In this document: positions 8,060 to 16,712 of the stretch, piece by piece
Position numbering within the stretch: position 1 is the first letter of the stretch
Layout: the number at the start of each line of letters is the position of its first letter
Assembly: GCF_002803095.1 (NCBI RefSeq)
Contig: NZ_PGLR01000032.1
Coordinates: 1-64,000, forward strand
DNA: 64,000 nucleotides
Source: Pseudomonas sp. ZH-FAD
GTDB lineage: Bacteria; Pseudomonadota; Gammaproteobacteria; Pseudomonadales; Pseudomonadaceae
Direction: 5' to 3'
Notes under the pieces: model-generated
Databases searched by the model: none
The model's input: only the letters and a program-made list of their open reading frames with translations
What the model was told of the DNA's origin: nothing
Made by a program: the position numbers and the translations under genes

Positions 8060-9022
8060 ATGTCTCTGCCCGCCCTGCTCGAACAACGTCTGCGTCTGCC
8101 TCTGGTAGCTGCGCCGATGTTTCTGGTGTCCAACCCGGCGCTAGTCAGTGCCTGCTGCAACAGCGGCATCGTCGGCAGCTTTCCGGCGCTGAACCAGCGC
8201 GAGAGCGCCGGTTTCGCCGCCTGGCTCGACGAGATCGAAGCCAGCCTGGCGAGCAACGCCGCACCCTATGCCGTCAACCTGATCGTGCATAACAGCAACC
8301 CACGCCTGCAGGCGGATCTGGCCATCTGCGTCGAACGCCGCGTGCCCATCGTCATCACCAGCCTGGGCGCGGTGAAGGAAGTGGTCGATGCGGTGCACAG
8401 CTACGGCGGCCTGGTGTTCCATGACGTGACCACCCGCCGCCACGCCGAAAAAGCTGCCGAGGCCGGCGTGGATGGCCTGATCGCCGTGGCAGCCGGCGCT
8501 GGCGGCCACGCCGGGACCTGGAGCCCCTTCGCCCTGCTGGCCGAGATTCGTCAGTTCTTCGACAAGACCGTGCTACTGTCCGGCTGCCTCAACCACGGCC
8601 ACGAAATTCTCGCCGCGCAGTTACTCGGCGCCGACCTGGCCTATATGGGCACCCGCTTCATCGCCACGACCGAGAACAATGCGTCGGCCGATTACAAGGC
8701 GATGATTCTCGAAGCGCGGGCCGCCGACATCATTCACACACCCGCCGTGTCCGGTGTACCGGCCAGCTTCATGCGCCAGAGCCTGGAGCAGGCCGGCTAC
8801 GACCTGAAACAGCTGCAGAACAAGGGCGATATCAACTACGGCGAGAAGCTCAAGCCGATGGATGAAGAAGCCAAGGCCTGGAAAACCGTCTGGTCGGCGG
8901 GCCAGGGCGTCGGCGGCATCGACGACCTGCCATCGGTGCAGGAGCTGGTGTCGCGACTCGACCATGAATATCGCGCCGCACTGACACGTAGCCAAGCACT
9001 GGGGCAACGCTGGCCGCGATGA
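8060..9022 (+). CDS. Nitronate monooxygenase family protein
   Basis: FMN-dependent TIM-barrel enzyme of the nitronate monooxygenase/2-nitropropane dioxygenase family. Members oxidise alkyl nitronates; some act as enoyl-ACP reductases. The 320-residue protein shows the family segments AAPMFLVSNP near the N-terminus, AGAGGHAG (phosphate binding), GADLAYMGTRF, and a probable catalytic His in GGHAG. The ATG at 8060 follows GAGGAG. The stop overlaps the next start (ATGA), so the two genes are co-translated. The substrate is not evident. Confidence 0.88.
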   Translation: MSLPALLEQRLRLPLVAAPMFLVSNPALVSACCNSGIVGSFPALNQRESAGFAAWLDEIEASLASNAAPYAVNLIVHNSNPRLQADLAICVERRVPIVITSLGAVKEVVDAVHSYGGLVFHDVTTRRHAEKAAEAGVDGLIAVAAGAGGHAGTWSPFALLAEIRQFFDKTVLLSGCLNHGHEILAAQLLGADLAYMGTRFIATTENNASADYKAMILEARAADIIHTPAVSGVPASFMRQSLEQAGYDLKQLQNKGDINYGEKLKPMDEEAKAWKTVWSAGQGVGGIDDLPSVQELVSRLDHEYRAALTRSQALGQRWPR

Positions 9023-10281
9023 AGCGTCGCCACCTGCTAGGCCTGGGCGCGCTCGGCCTGCTCGGCGGCTGGGCGCTGCGCCCAACTGATCGAGGTCGCG
9101 AGCATGACGCCTACTTCGCCGAGCTCAACCGGCAGCTACAACGCGATGGCGAGGGCATCCCCACCCTGCTGCTCGACCTCGATCGGCTCGACGCCAACAC
9201 CGATCTGCTGGCCGCAAGACTGGGCGGCCGCCTCCAGCTGCGCCTGGTGACCAAATCGCTGGCCAGCACCGGCCTGCTGGAATACCTGGCCAAGCGCCTG
9301 CAGACCCAGCGCTTCATGGTCTTTCATCAGCCGCAACTGAATCGCCTGGCCAGGAGTTTTCCCCAGGGCGACCTGCTGCTTGGCAAACCCATGCCGGTTG
9401 CCGCTGCGCTGAATTTCTATCGCCAGCTTGCGCACCACCTGGATTTCGATCCCGACCGCCAGGTGACCTGGCTGATCGACAGCCAACAGCGCCTGATGCA
9501 ATACGGTGAATTGGCCAAGGCGCTGGGGCGACCGCTGCGCATTGCGCTGGAAATCGACGTCGGCCTGGAGCGCGGCGGTTTCGCCACCCCGCAGGCGCTG
9601 GCTCAGGCGCTGCTGCAACTTCGTCAACTGCCGGCACTGCGTCTGCAGGGGCTGATGGGATATGACGCGCATGTCGCACACAGCCCGCCCTGGCAGAATC
9701 AGTTACGAGCATTCAGCGAGACCGATGAGCGCTATCGACTATTCATCAGCAGCGCTCAGGGGTTCAGCGATCTTTGGCCAACAAAGCCACTGCTCAACGG
9801 TGCCGGCAGCCTGACCTACCTGCTGCACAGCCAGCAGGAGACTTCGCTCAATGAAGTCGCCGTCGGTTCCGCCCTGCTCAAGCCCGCGGAGTTCGACACG
9901 CCACTGCTCAAGGAGCATCAGCCAGCCCTGTGGATCGCCAGCCCCGTACTCAAGGTGGTCGACGGCGCCCTGCCCTACCTGCAACCGCTGCAGCCTCTGA
10001 TCAGCGCCTGGAACCCCAACCGAGAGAACGCCTACTACCTCTACGGCGGTCGCTGGCCGGCACAGCCCGTCTCACCGGCCGGGCTCGACTACGACGAACT
10101 CTACGGCCGTAGCGCCAATCAGGAGCGCCTAGTGGGTGGTAAAGGCACACGACTGACGAGCAACGATTGGGTATTTCTGCGCCCCGCGATCAGCGAAGGT
10201 GTGCTGGGCGATTTCAGCGAAATACGTCTACTACGCCGCGGCCAGCTGGTCGGCCGCTGGAGCACAATAGGCGACAGCTGA
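9019..10281 (+). CDS. Exported alanine-racemase-fold PLP protein (D-threonine aldolase-like)
   Basis: 420-residue fold-type III PLP protein similar to D-threonine aldolase/D-serine dehydratase (DSD1-like). The PLP lysine is probably in LRLVTKS near residue 78. The N-terminus, MKRRHLLGLGALGLLGGW, combines RR with a hydrophobic stretch and resembles a twin-arginine or lipid-free export signal. That is unusual for a PLP enzyme and would let a folded holoenzyme be exported. Its start overlaps the nitronate monooxygenase stop by 4 bp. Substrate unknown. Confidence 0.8.
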   Translation: MKRRHLLGLGALGLLGGWALRPTDRGREHDAYFAELNRQLQRDGEGIPTLLLDLDRLDANTDLLAARLGGRLQLRLVTKSLASTGLLEYLAKRLQTQRFMVFHQPQLNRLARSFPQGDLLLGKPMPVAAALNFYRQLAHHLDFDPDRQVTWLIDSQQRLMQYGELAKALGRPLRIALEIDVGLERGGFATPQALAQALLQLRQLPALRLQGLMGYDAHVAHSPPWQNQLRAFSETDERYRLFISSAQGFSDLWPTKPLLNGAGSLTYLLHSQQETSLNEVAVGSALLKPAEFDTPLLKEHQPALWIASPVLKVVDGALPYLQPLQPLISAWNPNRENAYYLYGGRWPAQPVSPAGLDYDELYGRSANQERLVGGKGTRLTSNDWVFLRPAISEGVLGDFSEIRLLRRGQLVGRWSTIGDS

Positions 10282-10405
10282 AAAATAGCCATGAGCGGCG
10301 CTTCAGGCCGCTTGTATATTGGCCTCGCGGCACTCTAGGCTTATGCCTCGCTTGCTGCTCAACGGGCACTTCGCTCCCCCACTTCCCGCCGACAAGGAAG
10401 CTCGC

Positions 10406-11368
10406 ATGAATCAACCGCGTTACAAGATCGTGTTCGACGGCCAACTGATGCCCGAGGCATCGTTGGAAATGGTCAAGACAAACCTGGCCCGCCTGTTCAA
10501 GAGCGACCTTGCCCGTATCGACAGTCTGTTCAGCGGAACGCCGGTGGCGCTCAAGCGTGATCTCGGCGAAGGCGAGGCGGAACAGTACCTCAACGCTCTG
10601 CAGAAGGCGGGGGCCAAGGTGCGCAAGGAGCTGGATCAGGCCGCCAGCCTGAGTCTGGTGCCAACCGAAGCCGAAACAGAGCAGGCCGTGGACGCGGCCA
10701 CGCCGCATATGACCTGCCCCAAATGCGGTCATGAGCAGGCCAAGGCGAGCGAGTGCTCCGCCTGCGGCATCATCATCGAGAAATACCTCGCGCGCCAGGC
10801 ACAGCTGGCCGAAGCCGCTCCGGCCCCAGCCCCTGTCGCAGCGGCTGCATCGCCCTATGCACCGCCACAGGCAAATGTCGCCGAGCAATTGCCGCAGTAC
10901 TCCGAGCTCAAGGTCCTCGGCGTCAGCGGCCGGATCGGCCGCGTGCGTTACCTGGGCTGGCTGATGGCGATGACGCTGTGTTTCATCCCGATCATGTTGA
11001 TCGGTACCGGCATTGCCGCGATGTCCTCGACCCTGGCCATGTTGGCGCTGGGCATCGTCAGTATTGCCGCGGTGGTGATCGGTATCTTCATCGGCGTACA
11101 GCGTCTGCATGACATTGGTTGGTCCGGCTGGCTGCTGCTGGTGCACCTGATCCCGGTGGTCGGCAGCGTGTTCGCCCTGCTGATGCTGATCATCCCGGGC
11201 ACTCAAGGCGTCAACCGCTACGGCCCACCACCGCCCCCCAACAGCACTGCAGTCAAGGTACTGGCCTGGTTGTTCCTGCTGGTACCAGTGACCGGTATCG
11301 TCGCCGCCATCGCCATTCCCCAGTATCAGGGCTATGTCGAGCGTGCCGCCGAATATCAGGAGCAGTAA
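10406..11368 (+). CDS. DUF805 membrane protein with N-terminal zinc ribbon
   Basis: 320-residue protein of unknown function. Order of parts: a cytoplasmic N-terminal domain (1-85), a CPKCGHE...CSACG zinc ribbon (about 105-124), a Pro/Ala linker, then a DUF805-type block of membrane helices containing the RLHDIGWSGW signature. It ends with one more helix, TGIVAAIAIPQYQGYV, which closely resembles the start of a mature type IV pilin. The ATG at 10406 follows AAGGAAG; the longer frame from 10319 is not plausible. A weak hairpin (10294-10312) separates it from the PLP gene upstream. Confidence 0.85.
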   Translation: MNQPRYKIVFDGQLMPEASLEMVKTNLARLFKSDLARIDSLFSGTPVALKRDLGEGEAEQYLNALQKAGAKVRKELDQAASLSLVPTEAETEQAVDAATPHMTCPKCGHEQAKASECSACGIIIEKYLARQAQLAEAAPAPAPVAAAASPYAPPQANVAEQLPQYSELKVLGVSGRIGRVRYLGWLMAMTLCFIPIMLIGTGIAAMSSTLAMLALGIVSIAAVVIGIFIGVQRLHDIGWSGWLLLVHLIPVVGSVFALLMLIIPGTQGVNRYGPPPPPNSTAVKVLAWLFLLVPVTGIVAAIAIPQYQGYVERAAEYQEQ

Positions 11369-11377
11369 TTCCCGACC

Positions 11378-12166
11378 ATGCGCAGCTATGCATTGATCAC
11401 CGGAGCGTCCAGCGGCATTGGCCTGGCCTTGGCCGAAGCCCTGGCACGCCGGGGGCGCAACCTGATCCTGGTGGCGCGCCGGCGTGATGCCCTGGAAAGC
11501 ATCGCCTGCGAGTTGGCCCAGCGCTTCGGCGTCGAAGTGCTGTTTCGTCTCTGCGACCTGAGCGAGCCGCTGCAATTGTCCGGCCTGCTGCTGGAGCTGG
11601 AAGAAGGCCAGTGGCATGTCGATCTGCTGGTGAACAACGCAGGCCTCGGCTGCGCCGGTCCGTTCCTGGAGCAGGACTGGAGTCGCGAGCTGGAGCAGTT
11701 GGAAGTCAACGTGCTGGCGCTGACCCGCCTGTGTCACGCACTTGGTCAGCGCATGGCCGAGCACGGCAGCGGGCAGATTCTCAACGTCGCCTCGGTCGCG
11801 GCCTTCCAGCCCGGCCCCTGGATGAGCAGCTACTACGCCAGCAAGGCCTATGTGCTGAACTTTTCCGAGGGGTTGCGCGAAGAGCTGAGAAGCCGCGGTG
11901 TGCGTGTGTCAGTACTTTGCCCCGGTCCGACCCACAGCGCCTTTTTCCGTGCAGCGCAGATGGACGTCACGCGGATTGCCGGCAGCAAGCTGATGATGAG
12001 CGCCGAGGAAGTGGCGCTGATCACCGTGCGTGCACTGGAAAAGAACCGCGCCATCATCATTCCCGGCTGGCGCAACCGCCTGCTGGCCCTGAGTCCACGC
12101 CTCGCGCCGCGCTGGCTGGTACGCAAACTCAGCGGTCGCCTGACCCGCCCCTTCACCGGCGCCTGA
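11378..12166 (+). CDS. Short-chain dehydrogenase/reductase (SDR)
   Basis: 262-residue classical SDR. The NAD(P)-binding motif TGASSGIG is at 8-15, NNAG at about 86-89, a catalytic Ser in NVASVAA, and the YxxxK pair in YYASK. Basic residues after the second strand (RRRDAL) suggest NADP(H). Homologues are annotated as acyl-CoA or ketone reductases; the substrate cannot be read from the sequence. It lies 9 bp after the DUF805 gene and is convergent with the AAA+ gene, with only 8 bp between stops and no evident terminator. Confidence 0.9.
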   Translation: MRSYALITGASSGIGLALAEALARRGRNLILVARRRDALESIACELAQRFGVEVLFRLCDLSEPLQLSGLLLELEEGQWHVDLLVNNAGLGCAGPFLEQDWSRELEQLEVNVLALTRLCHALGQRMAEHGSGQILNVASVAAFQPGPWMSSYYASKAYVLNFSEGLREELRSRGVRVSVLCPGPTHSAFFRAAQMDVTRIAGSKLMMSAEEVALITVRALEKNRAIIIPGWRNRLLALSPRLAPRWLVRKLSGRLTRPFTGA

Positions 12167-12174
12167 CCGGGTAC

Positions 12175-13656
12175 TCAGCCGGCATTGACCGTGCGCCCAT
12201 CGGCCCACTCTCGCAACGCCATCAAGCGCTCGGCCATTACCACCGACAGTGGCGCGGTGCTCTGCAGTGCGCGCAGCAGCAACCCCTGATCGACCGCCTG
12301 CTGCTGCGCCTGACCAGCGTACAGCGCGCTGACCACTGCCTGCTCGATCTCGGCACCCGAGTAGCCCTCGCTGGCAGCAGCCAGCTGCGCGAGATCGAAG
12401 TTGCCTGGTTCCAGTTCACGACGTTGCAGGTGGATACGGAAGATGTCGGCCCGCACCTCGGCACTGGGCAGGTCGACGAAGAACAGCTCGTCGAAGCGCC
12501 CCTTGCGTACCAGTTCCGGCGGCAGACGGTCGATGGCATTGGCCGTGGCCACCACGAACACCGGTGCCTTGCGCTCGGCCATCCAGGTCAGCAGGGTGCC
12601 GAGCACGCGCTGGCTCACGCCGCCGTCGTGGTCGCCACTGGCCAACCCCTTCTCCACCTCGTCCATCCACAGCACGCAGGGCGCCATCTGTTCGGCCAGA
12701 CGTAGCGCCTCACGCAGATTACGCTCGGTCTCGCCGAAGAACTTGTTGTACAGGCAGGCGAAGTCCAGACGCAGCAGCGGCAAGCCCCAGAGTCCGGCAA
12801 CCGCCTTGGCCGCCAGGCTCTTGCCACCGCCCTGTACGCCGACCAGCATCACGCCTTTCGGCGCGTCCAGGAGCTTGCCTTCGAGAAAGCCGGCCTGACG
12901 TTCGGCCAGCCAGCGCTTGAGGTTGACCAACCCACCGACTTCGGCGAAGCGTGCAGTGTCGTATTCGAAGCTAAGCACGCCCTCCAGATCCAGCAGCTGG
13001 AACTTGGTCTTGTTCAGCTCGGGGATGTCTTCCTGGGTGATCGCGCCGTCATCGCAGATCACGTTGCGCGCCAGCGCGCGTGCCTCGGCATGGCTGAGGC
13101 CGCGCAGGTTCTTCACCACCTGCTGCAAGGTGCGATTGTCGGTACGCACGCGTGCGCCGCGATTGCCTTCGCTCCAACGCGTCGCCTCGTCACGCACGAT
13201 GCTCAGTAGCTCGTCTTCCGACGGCAGCGCGAGACTGAAACGAGCCGCGAAACGCTGTACTTCGGCAGGCAGCTTGAGCGCATGCGACACCAGCACCAGC
13301 GTCGGCTTGTGCGCGGCCTCGCTCATGGCGATTTCCTTGAGCAGGCGCACCAGTCTGGGGTTGTCATCGAGGAAGGGATGCAGGTCGCACATCACGTAGA
13401 GGTTCGGCTGCAGATCGGCCTTGATCATGCGCAGCGCCGCTTCGGGCTCGAGGGTCGGCGACTCGTCCACCGCTGCGCCGCCGAAACCCAGACGCTGCAG
13501 GCCCTCGGTCACCGACCAGATGTGCAGGCCGAGACCGCGCTTGATTGCCAAACCTGTCAGGGTTTCCAGCACGCGCAGCTCGTCCCAGGACTCGATCACC
13601 ACCAGCTTGACCTTGGAATCCAGCACCAGTCCAAGATCATGAATATCGTTCTTCAA
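12175..13656 (-). CDS. AAA+ ATPase, Ycf46-like
   Basis: 493-residue protein with an N-terminal domain of about 240 residues and a C-terminal AAA+ module like that of cyanobacterial/plastid Ycf46. Walker A is GVQGGGKS (273-280), Walker B ends in MDE (331-333), sensor 1 is ATAN, and a GRFDE arginine-finger region follows. The N-terminal part resembles a degenerate P-loop domain. I choose a TTG at 13656 because a perfect AAGGAG lies 6 nt upstream. A GTG at 13716 in the same frame would add 20 residues but has no ribosome-binding site. The cellular role is unknown. Confidence 0.85.
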   Translation of the reverse strand: MKNDIHDLGLVLDSKVKLVVIESWDELRVLETLTGLAIKRGLGLHIWSVTEGLQRLGFGGAAVDESPTLEPEAALRMIKADLQPNLYVMCDLHPFLDDNPRLVRLLKEIAMSEAAHKPTLVLVSHALKLPAEVQRFAARFSLALPSEDELLSIVRDEATRWSEGNRGARVRTDNRTLQQVVKNLRGLSHAEARALARNVICDDGAITQEDIPELNKTKFQLLDLEGVLSFEYDTARFAEVGGLVNLKRWLAERQAGFLEGKLLDAPKGVMLVGVQGGGKSLAAKAVAGLWGLPLLRLDFACLYNKFFGETERNLREALRLAEQMAPCVLWMDEVEKGLASGDHDGGVSQRVLGTLLTWMAERKAPVFVVATANAIDRLPPELVRKGRFDELFFVDLPSAEVRADIFRIHLQRRELEPGNFDLAQLAAASEGYSGAEIEQAVVSALYAGQAQQQAVDQGLLLRALQSTAPLSVVMAERLMALREWADGRTVNAG

Positions 13657-13779
13657 CACCGACTCCTTGGGAGATTTGGCCAGCCAGGCACGCAGGGTTA
13701 CCATCCGCGGTTTCACAGAATCGAGAACTTACAGCATGGACCGCCTGAACACGCAGATCGTCGCCGGAGGCATCACGCC

Positions 13780-14607
13780 GTGCAAGTGCTGAAAGCGCGT
13801 CGCATCACAGTATTCATGGCCATCGCAGCCGGCCTGCTGGTTAACCTGCCGGCCGCTGCTATCGAAACCATCAGCGACCCGTTGCCCGGCGGCGCTCAGG
13901 GCCCCGAAATGGTGGTGATTCCGGCTGGCGAGTTCCGCATTGGCGATGCCAGCGGTCGTGGCAATGACAACGAGCGCCCGCAACGATCGATTGCGCTCGA
14001 TCAAGCCTTCGCCATCGGCCGCTACGAAGTCACCTTCGCCGACTGGCAGAAGTATGCCGACGCCAACGGGCTGCCCATGCCTGACAACGAGGGCTGGGGT
14101 CTTTCGGCGCGGCGTCCGGTGATTCATGTGTCCTGGCGTGACGCTCACGCCTATACCCAGTGGTTGTCACGCGAGACGGGCGCGCGCTATCGCCTGCCGA
14201 CCGAAGCCGAATGGGAGTATGCAGCGCGCGGAGGCAGCCAGAGCTACTACTGGTGGGGCGAGCAACTCGACAGCAGCGAGCAGGCGCCACGCGCCCACTG
14301 CCGTGGTTGCGCCAGCTCGCGCCTGTTGCGCAACAAGACGGCAGCCGTCGGCCAGTTCCCGGCCAATGGCTTCGGCTTGCATGACACCGCGGGCAACGTC
14401 TGGGAGTGGACGGCCTCGAACTTCACCCAGCGCTTCGACGGCAGCGAAACGCAGAGTGCCAGCCTGCTCGACAATAGCCCGCGCGTGGTGCGCGGCGGCG
14501 CCTGGAACAGCGGCCCGGTCTACCTGCGCAGCAGCATGCGCGACCTCAAGCAGCCGCATCATCGCGACTATGCGCTGGGGTTTCGCGTGCTGCGCGAGCT
14601 ACCCTGA
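13780..14607 (+). CDS. Exported SUMF1/FGE-sulfatase-domain protein
   Basis: 275 residues: a signal peptide (about 1-27) and then one formylglycine-generating-enzyme-like domain. Family motifs are MVVIPAGEFRIGD, RYEVTFADW, RLPTEAEWEYAARGG, GNVWEWT and VRGGAWN. The cysteine pair that does chemistry in true formylglycine-generating enzymes is not present in the usual C-terminal segment, which here reads YLRSSMRD. The protein is therefore more likely a binding or modified-substrate variant than a sulfatase activator. The GTG start at 13780 has GGAGG 9 nt upstream; the long upstream frame runs antisense to the AAA+ gene and is not real. Confidence 0.85.
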   Translation: MQVLKARRITVFMAIAAGLLVNLPAAAIETISDPLPGGAQGPEMVVIPAGEFRIGDASGRGNDNERPQRSIALDQAFAIGRYEVTFADWQKYADANGLPMPDNEGWGLSARRPVIHVSWRDAHAYTQWLSRETGARYRLPTEAEWEYAARGGSQSYYWWGEQLDSSEQAPRAHCRGCASSRLLRNKTAAVGQFPANGFGLHDTAGNVWEWTASNFTQRFDGSETQSASLLDNSPRVVRGGAWNSGPVYLRSSMRDLKQPHHRDYALGFRVLRELP

Positions 14608-14668
14608 ACGCGGACGACCTGGCGACTTTGCAGTAAACTAGCGCTGTTGTTACCTCTGGAGGTGCCCC

Positions 14669-15316
14669 ATGGCCAGCGAACGCCAGTATTCCCCCGTCGA
14701 CCGCCTGCTGCTGCAAGCCGATGCCGCGCTGCGCACGCTGCTGCCATTCAGCGGCGCGTCGAGTCGCCCCTCGCCTGCCATCGTGCAGAACGAGACCGAG
14801 CTGAGCAGTGAGGAGTCGCGCCACGTCGCCGGCCTGATGCGCATCAATCACACCGGTGAAGTCTGCGCCCAGGCGCTCTATCAGGGCCAGGCGCTGACCG
14901 CCAAGCTGCCGGGAGTGCGTAGCGCCATGGAGCATGCGGCCGATGAGGAAATCGACCACCTGGCCTGGTGCGAACAGCGTATTCGTGAGCTGGGCAGCCA
15001 GCCCAGCGTGCTCAACCCGCTGTTCTACGGTCTGTCCTTCGGTGTTGGCGCTGTTGCCGGACTGGTCAGTGATCGCGTCAGCCTGGGCTTCGTCGCCGCC
15101 ACCGAAGATCAGGTGTGCAAACACCTGGACGAGCACCTGCAGCAACTGCCCGAGCATGACGCCAAGTCGCGCGCCATCCTCGAGCAGATGCGCATCGACG
15201 AACAGCAACATGCCAACAGTGCCCTGGCGGCGGGCGGCGTGCGCTTCCCGGCGCCGATCAAGTTCGGCATGACCTTGCTGTCGAAGGTGATGACCAAGAG
15301 CACCTACCGCGTCTGA
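14669..15316 (+). CDS. coq7: 2-nonaprenyl-3-methyl-6-methoxy-1,4-benzoquinol hydroxylase
   Basis: Di-iron hydroxylase for the penultimate step of ubiquinone synthesis. It replaces UbiF in pseudomonads. The 215-residue protein has carboxylate/histidine clusters of a ferritin-like di-iron centre: NHTGEVCAQ, EHAADEEIDH, ATEDQVCKH and MRIDEQQHA. The start has GGAGG at good spacing. A strong hairpin terminator follows. Confidence 0.95.
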   Translation: MASERQYSPVDRLLLQADAALRTLLPFSGASSRPSPAIVQNETELSSEESRHVAGLMRINHTGEVCAQALYQGQALTAKLPGVRSAMEHAADEEIDHLAWCEQRIRELGSQPSVLNPLFYGLSFGVGAVAGLVSDRVSLGFVAATEDQVCKHLDEHLQQLPEHDAKSRAILEQMRIDEQQHANSALAAGGVRFPAPIKFGMTLLSKVMTKSTYRV

Positions 15317-15322
15317 AACGAA

Positions 15323-15345
15323 CGAGGGCGCCATTGGCGCCCTCG
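15323..15345. terminator. Bidirectional terminator, coq7 / OsmC gene
   Basis: Perfect 10-bp stem CGAGGGCGCC/GGCGCCCTCG with a 3-nt loop. It is followed on the plus strand by tcatttt and lies between convergent genes. Confidence 0.85.
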
Positions 15346-15361
15346 TCATTTTCAGCGAACC

Positions 15362-15784
15362 TCAGCCCAGTTCGACGATTTCGTAATCGTGGCTGATATC
15401 GACGCCGGCACGACCCAGCATGATCGAGGCCGAGCAGTACTTCTCCGCCGACAGCTCCACCGCCCTTTTCACCTGAGCCTCTTTCAGTCCACGGCCCTTG
15501 ACCACGAAGTGCAGGTGAATCTTGGTGAACACCTTGGGCTCCTCGCCTGCGCGTTCGGCGTCGAGGAAGACTTCGCAGCTTTCGACCGGCTGGCGGCCCT
15601 TGCGCAGAATGCTGACCACATCGAAGTTGCTGCAGCCACCGAGGCCGATCAGCAGCATCTCCATCGGTCGAACACCGAGATTACGACCACCGGCATCGGG
15701 CGGACCGTCCATCACCACGGCATGGCCACTACCGGACTCGCCGAGGAACAGAGCTTCACCGGCCCATTGCACACGCGCTTTCAT
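15362..15784 (-). CDS. OsmC-family protein
   Basis: 140-residue OsmC/Ohr-fold protein of the YhfA type. The two conserved cysteines are in GGCSNFDVV and EKYCSAS, as in peroxide-reducing members. The ATG at 15784 is chosen over a longer frame; GGGAG lies 9 nt upstream. It is divergent from vfr across 234 bp. In P. aeruginosa I recall speD lying between coq7 and this gene; it is not here. Confidence 0.88.
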   Translation of the reverse strand: MKARVQWAGEALFLGESGSGHAVVMDGPPDAGGRNLGVRPMEMLLIGLGGCSNFDVVSILRKGRQPVESCEVFLDAERAGEEPKVFTKIHLHFVVKGRGLKEAQVKRAVELSAEKYCSASIMLGRAGVDISHDYEIVELG

Positions 15785-16018
15785 CGATATTGGCTCCCAG
15801 AGTGGAAAAGTTCGGCAGATTAACACAGGCAGGCCGCGATCCGATGTGCGCCGAATGCGCGAAAGTTCCGCATAGTTACGTTACCCAGGTCGCAAAAAAC
15901 TACCTAGTCATAGTATGTCTGTTAAGCTGGCGTCGGAATGCTGGCACACTTGGCCGGATAACAAATAAGAAATTGCCGTTGGACAAAGGCCTTCACTTTT
16001 CATATTCGGGACTCGGGC

Positions 16019-16663
16019 ATGGTTGCTATTACCCTTACACCAAAAATCAAGAACCTCGACAAGCTTCTTGCGCATTGTCATCGTCGTCGTTACACAGCCA
16101 AAAGCACCATCATCTACGCAGGCGATCGCTGCGAAACCTTGTTCTTCATCGTCAAGGGCTCGGTCACCATCCTGATCGAGGATGACGATGGCCGTGAAAT
16201 GATCATCGCCTATCTCAACTCTGGCGACTTTTTCGGCGAGATGGGCCTGTTCGAGAAGGATGGCTCAGAGAAGGAACGCAGCGCCTGGGTTCGCGCCAAG
16301 ACCGAATGCGAAGTCGCGGAAATCAGCTACGCCAAGTTCCGCGAACTGACCCAGCAAGACCCCGAAATCCTCTTCGCCCTCGGCAGCCAGATGGCCGAAC
16401 GCCTGCGCAATACCACGCGCAAGGTCGGCGACCTGGCCTTCCTCGATGTCACTGGCCGTGTTGCGCGCACCCTGCTCGACCTGTGCAAGCAGCCGGACGC
16501 GATGACCCATCCGGACGGCATGCAGATCAAGATCACGCGTCAGGAAATCGGCCGCATCGTCGGCTGCTCGCGTGAGATGGTCGGCCGAGTGCTCAAGTCC
16601 CTGGAAGAGCAGGGCCTGGTACACGTCAAAGGCAAGACCATGGTGGTCTTCGGCACACGCTGA
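16019..16663 (+). CDS. vfr: cAMP-binding global regulator Vfr (CRP family)
   Basis: Pseudomonas homologue of CRP. In P. aeruginosa it controls virulence, type III secretion, type IV pili and quorum sensing. The 214 residues comprise an N-terminal cyclic-nucleotide domain (GDFFGEMGLF and the cAMP-contact segment ERSAWVRAK), a long dimer helix (about 110-137) and a C-terminal helix-turn-helix (ITRQEIGRIVGCSREMVGR, about 169-187). The start fits the known Vfr length. The upstream AT-rich region (15890-16010) must hold its promoter, but I could not assign a convincing Vfr site. Confidence 0.95.
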   Translation: MVAITLTPKIKNLDKLLAHCHRRRYTAKSTIIYAGDRCETLFFIVKGSVTILIEDDDGREMIIAYLNSGDFFGEMGLFEKDGSEKERSAWVRAKTECEVAEISYAKFRELTQQDPEILFALGSQMAERLRNTTRKVGDLAFLDVTGRVARTLLDLCKQPDAMTHPDGMQIKITRQEIGRIVGCSREMVGRVLKSLEEQGLVHVKGKTMVVFGTR

Positions 16664-16676
16664 ACAGCCCCAATAG

Positions 16677-16704
16677 AAAAAGCCGGCTTGATTGCCGGCT
16701 TTTT
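16677..16704. terminator. Bidirectional terminator, vfr / trpC
   Basis: Perfect 11-bp stem AAAAAGCCGGC/GCCGGCTTTTT with a 6-nt loop between convergent genes. It has A and T tracts on both sides, so it works in either direction. Confidence 0.93.
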
Positions 16705-16712
16705 CATGCGCG

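Noticed and set aside
13282..13779. N-terminal extension of the FGE-like protein
   Set aside because: It is antisense to the AAA+ gene and precedes a clear GGAGG-GTG start and signal peptide.
15827..16018. Vfr/CRP autoregulatory site upstream of vfr
   Set aside because: No half-sites near TGTGA-N6-TCACA were convincing, so none is annotated.
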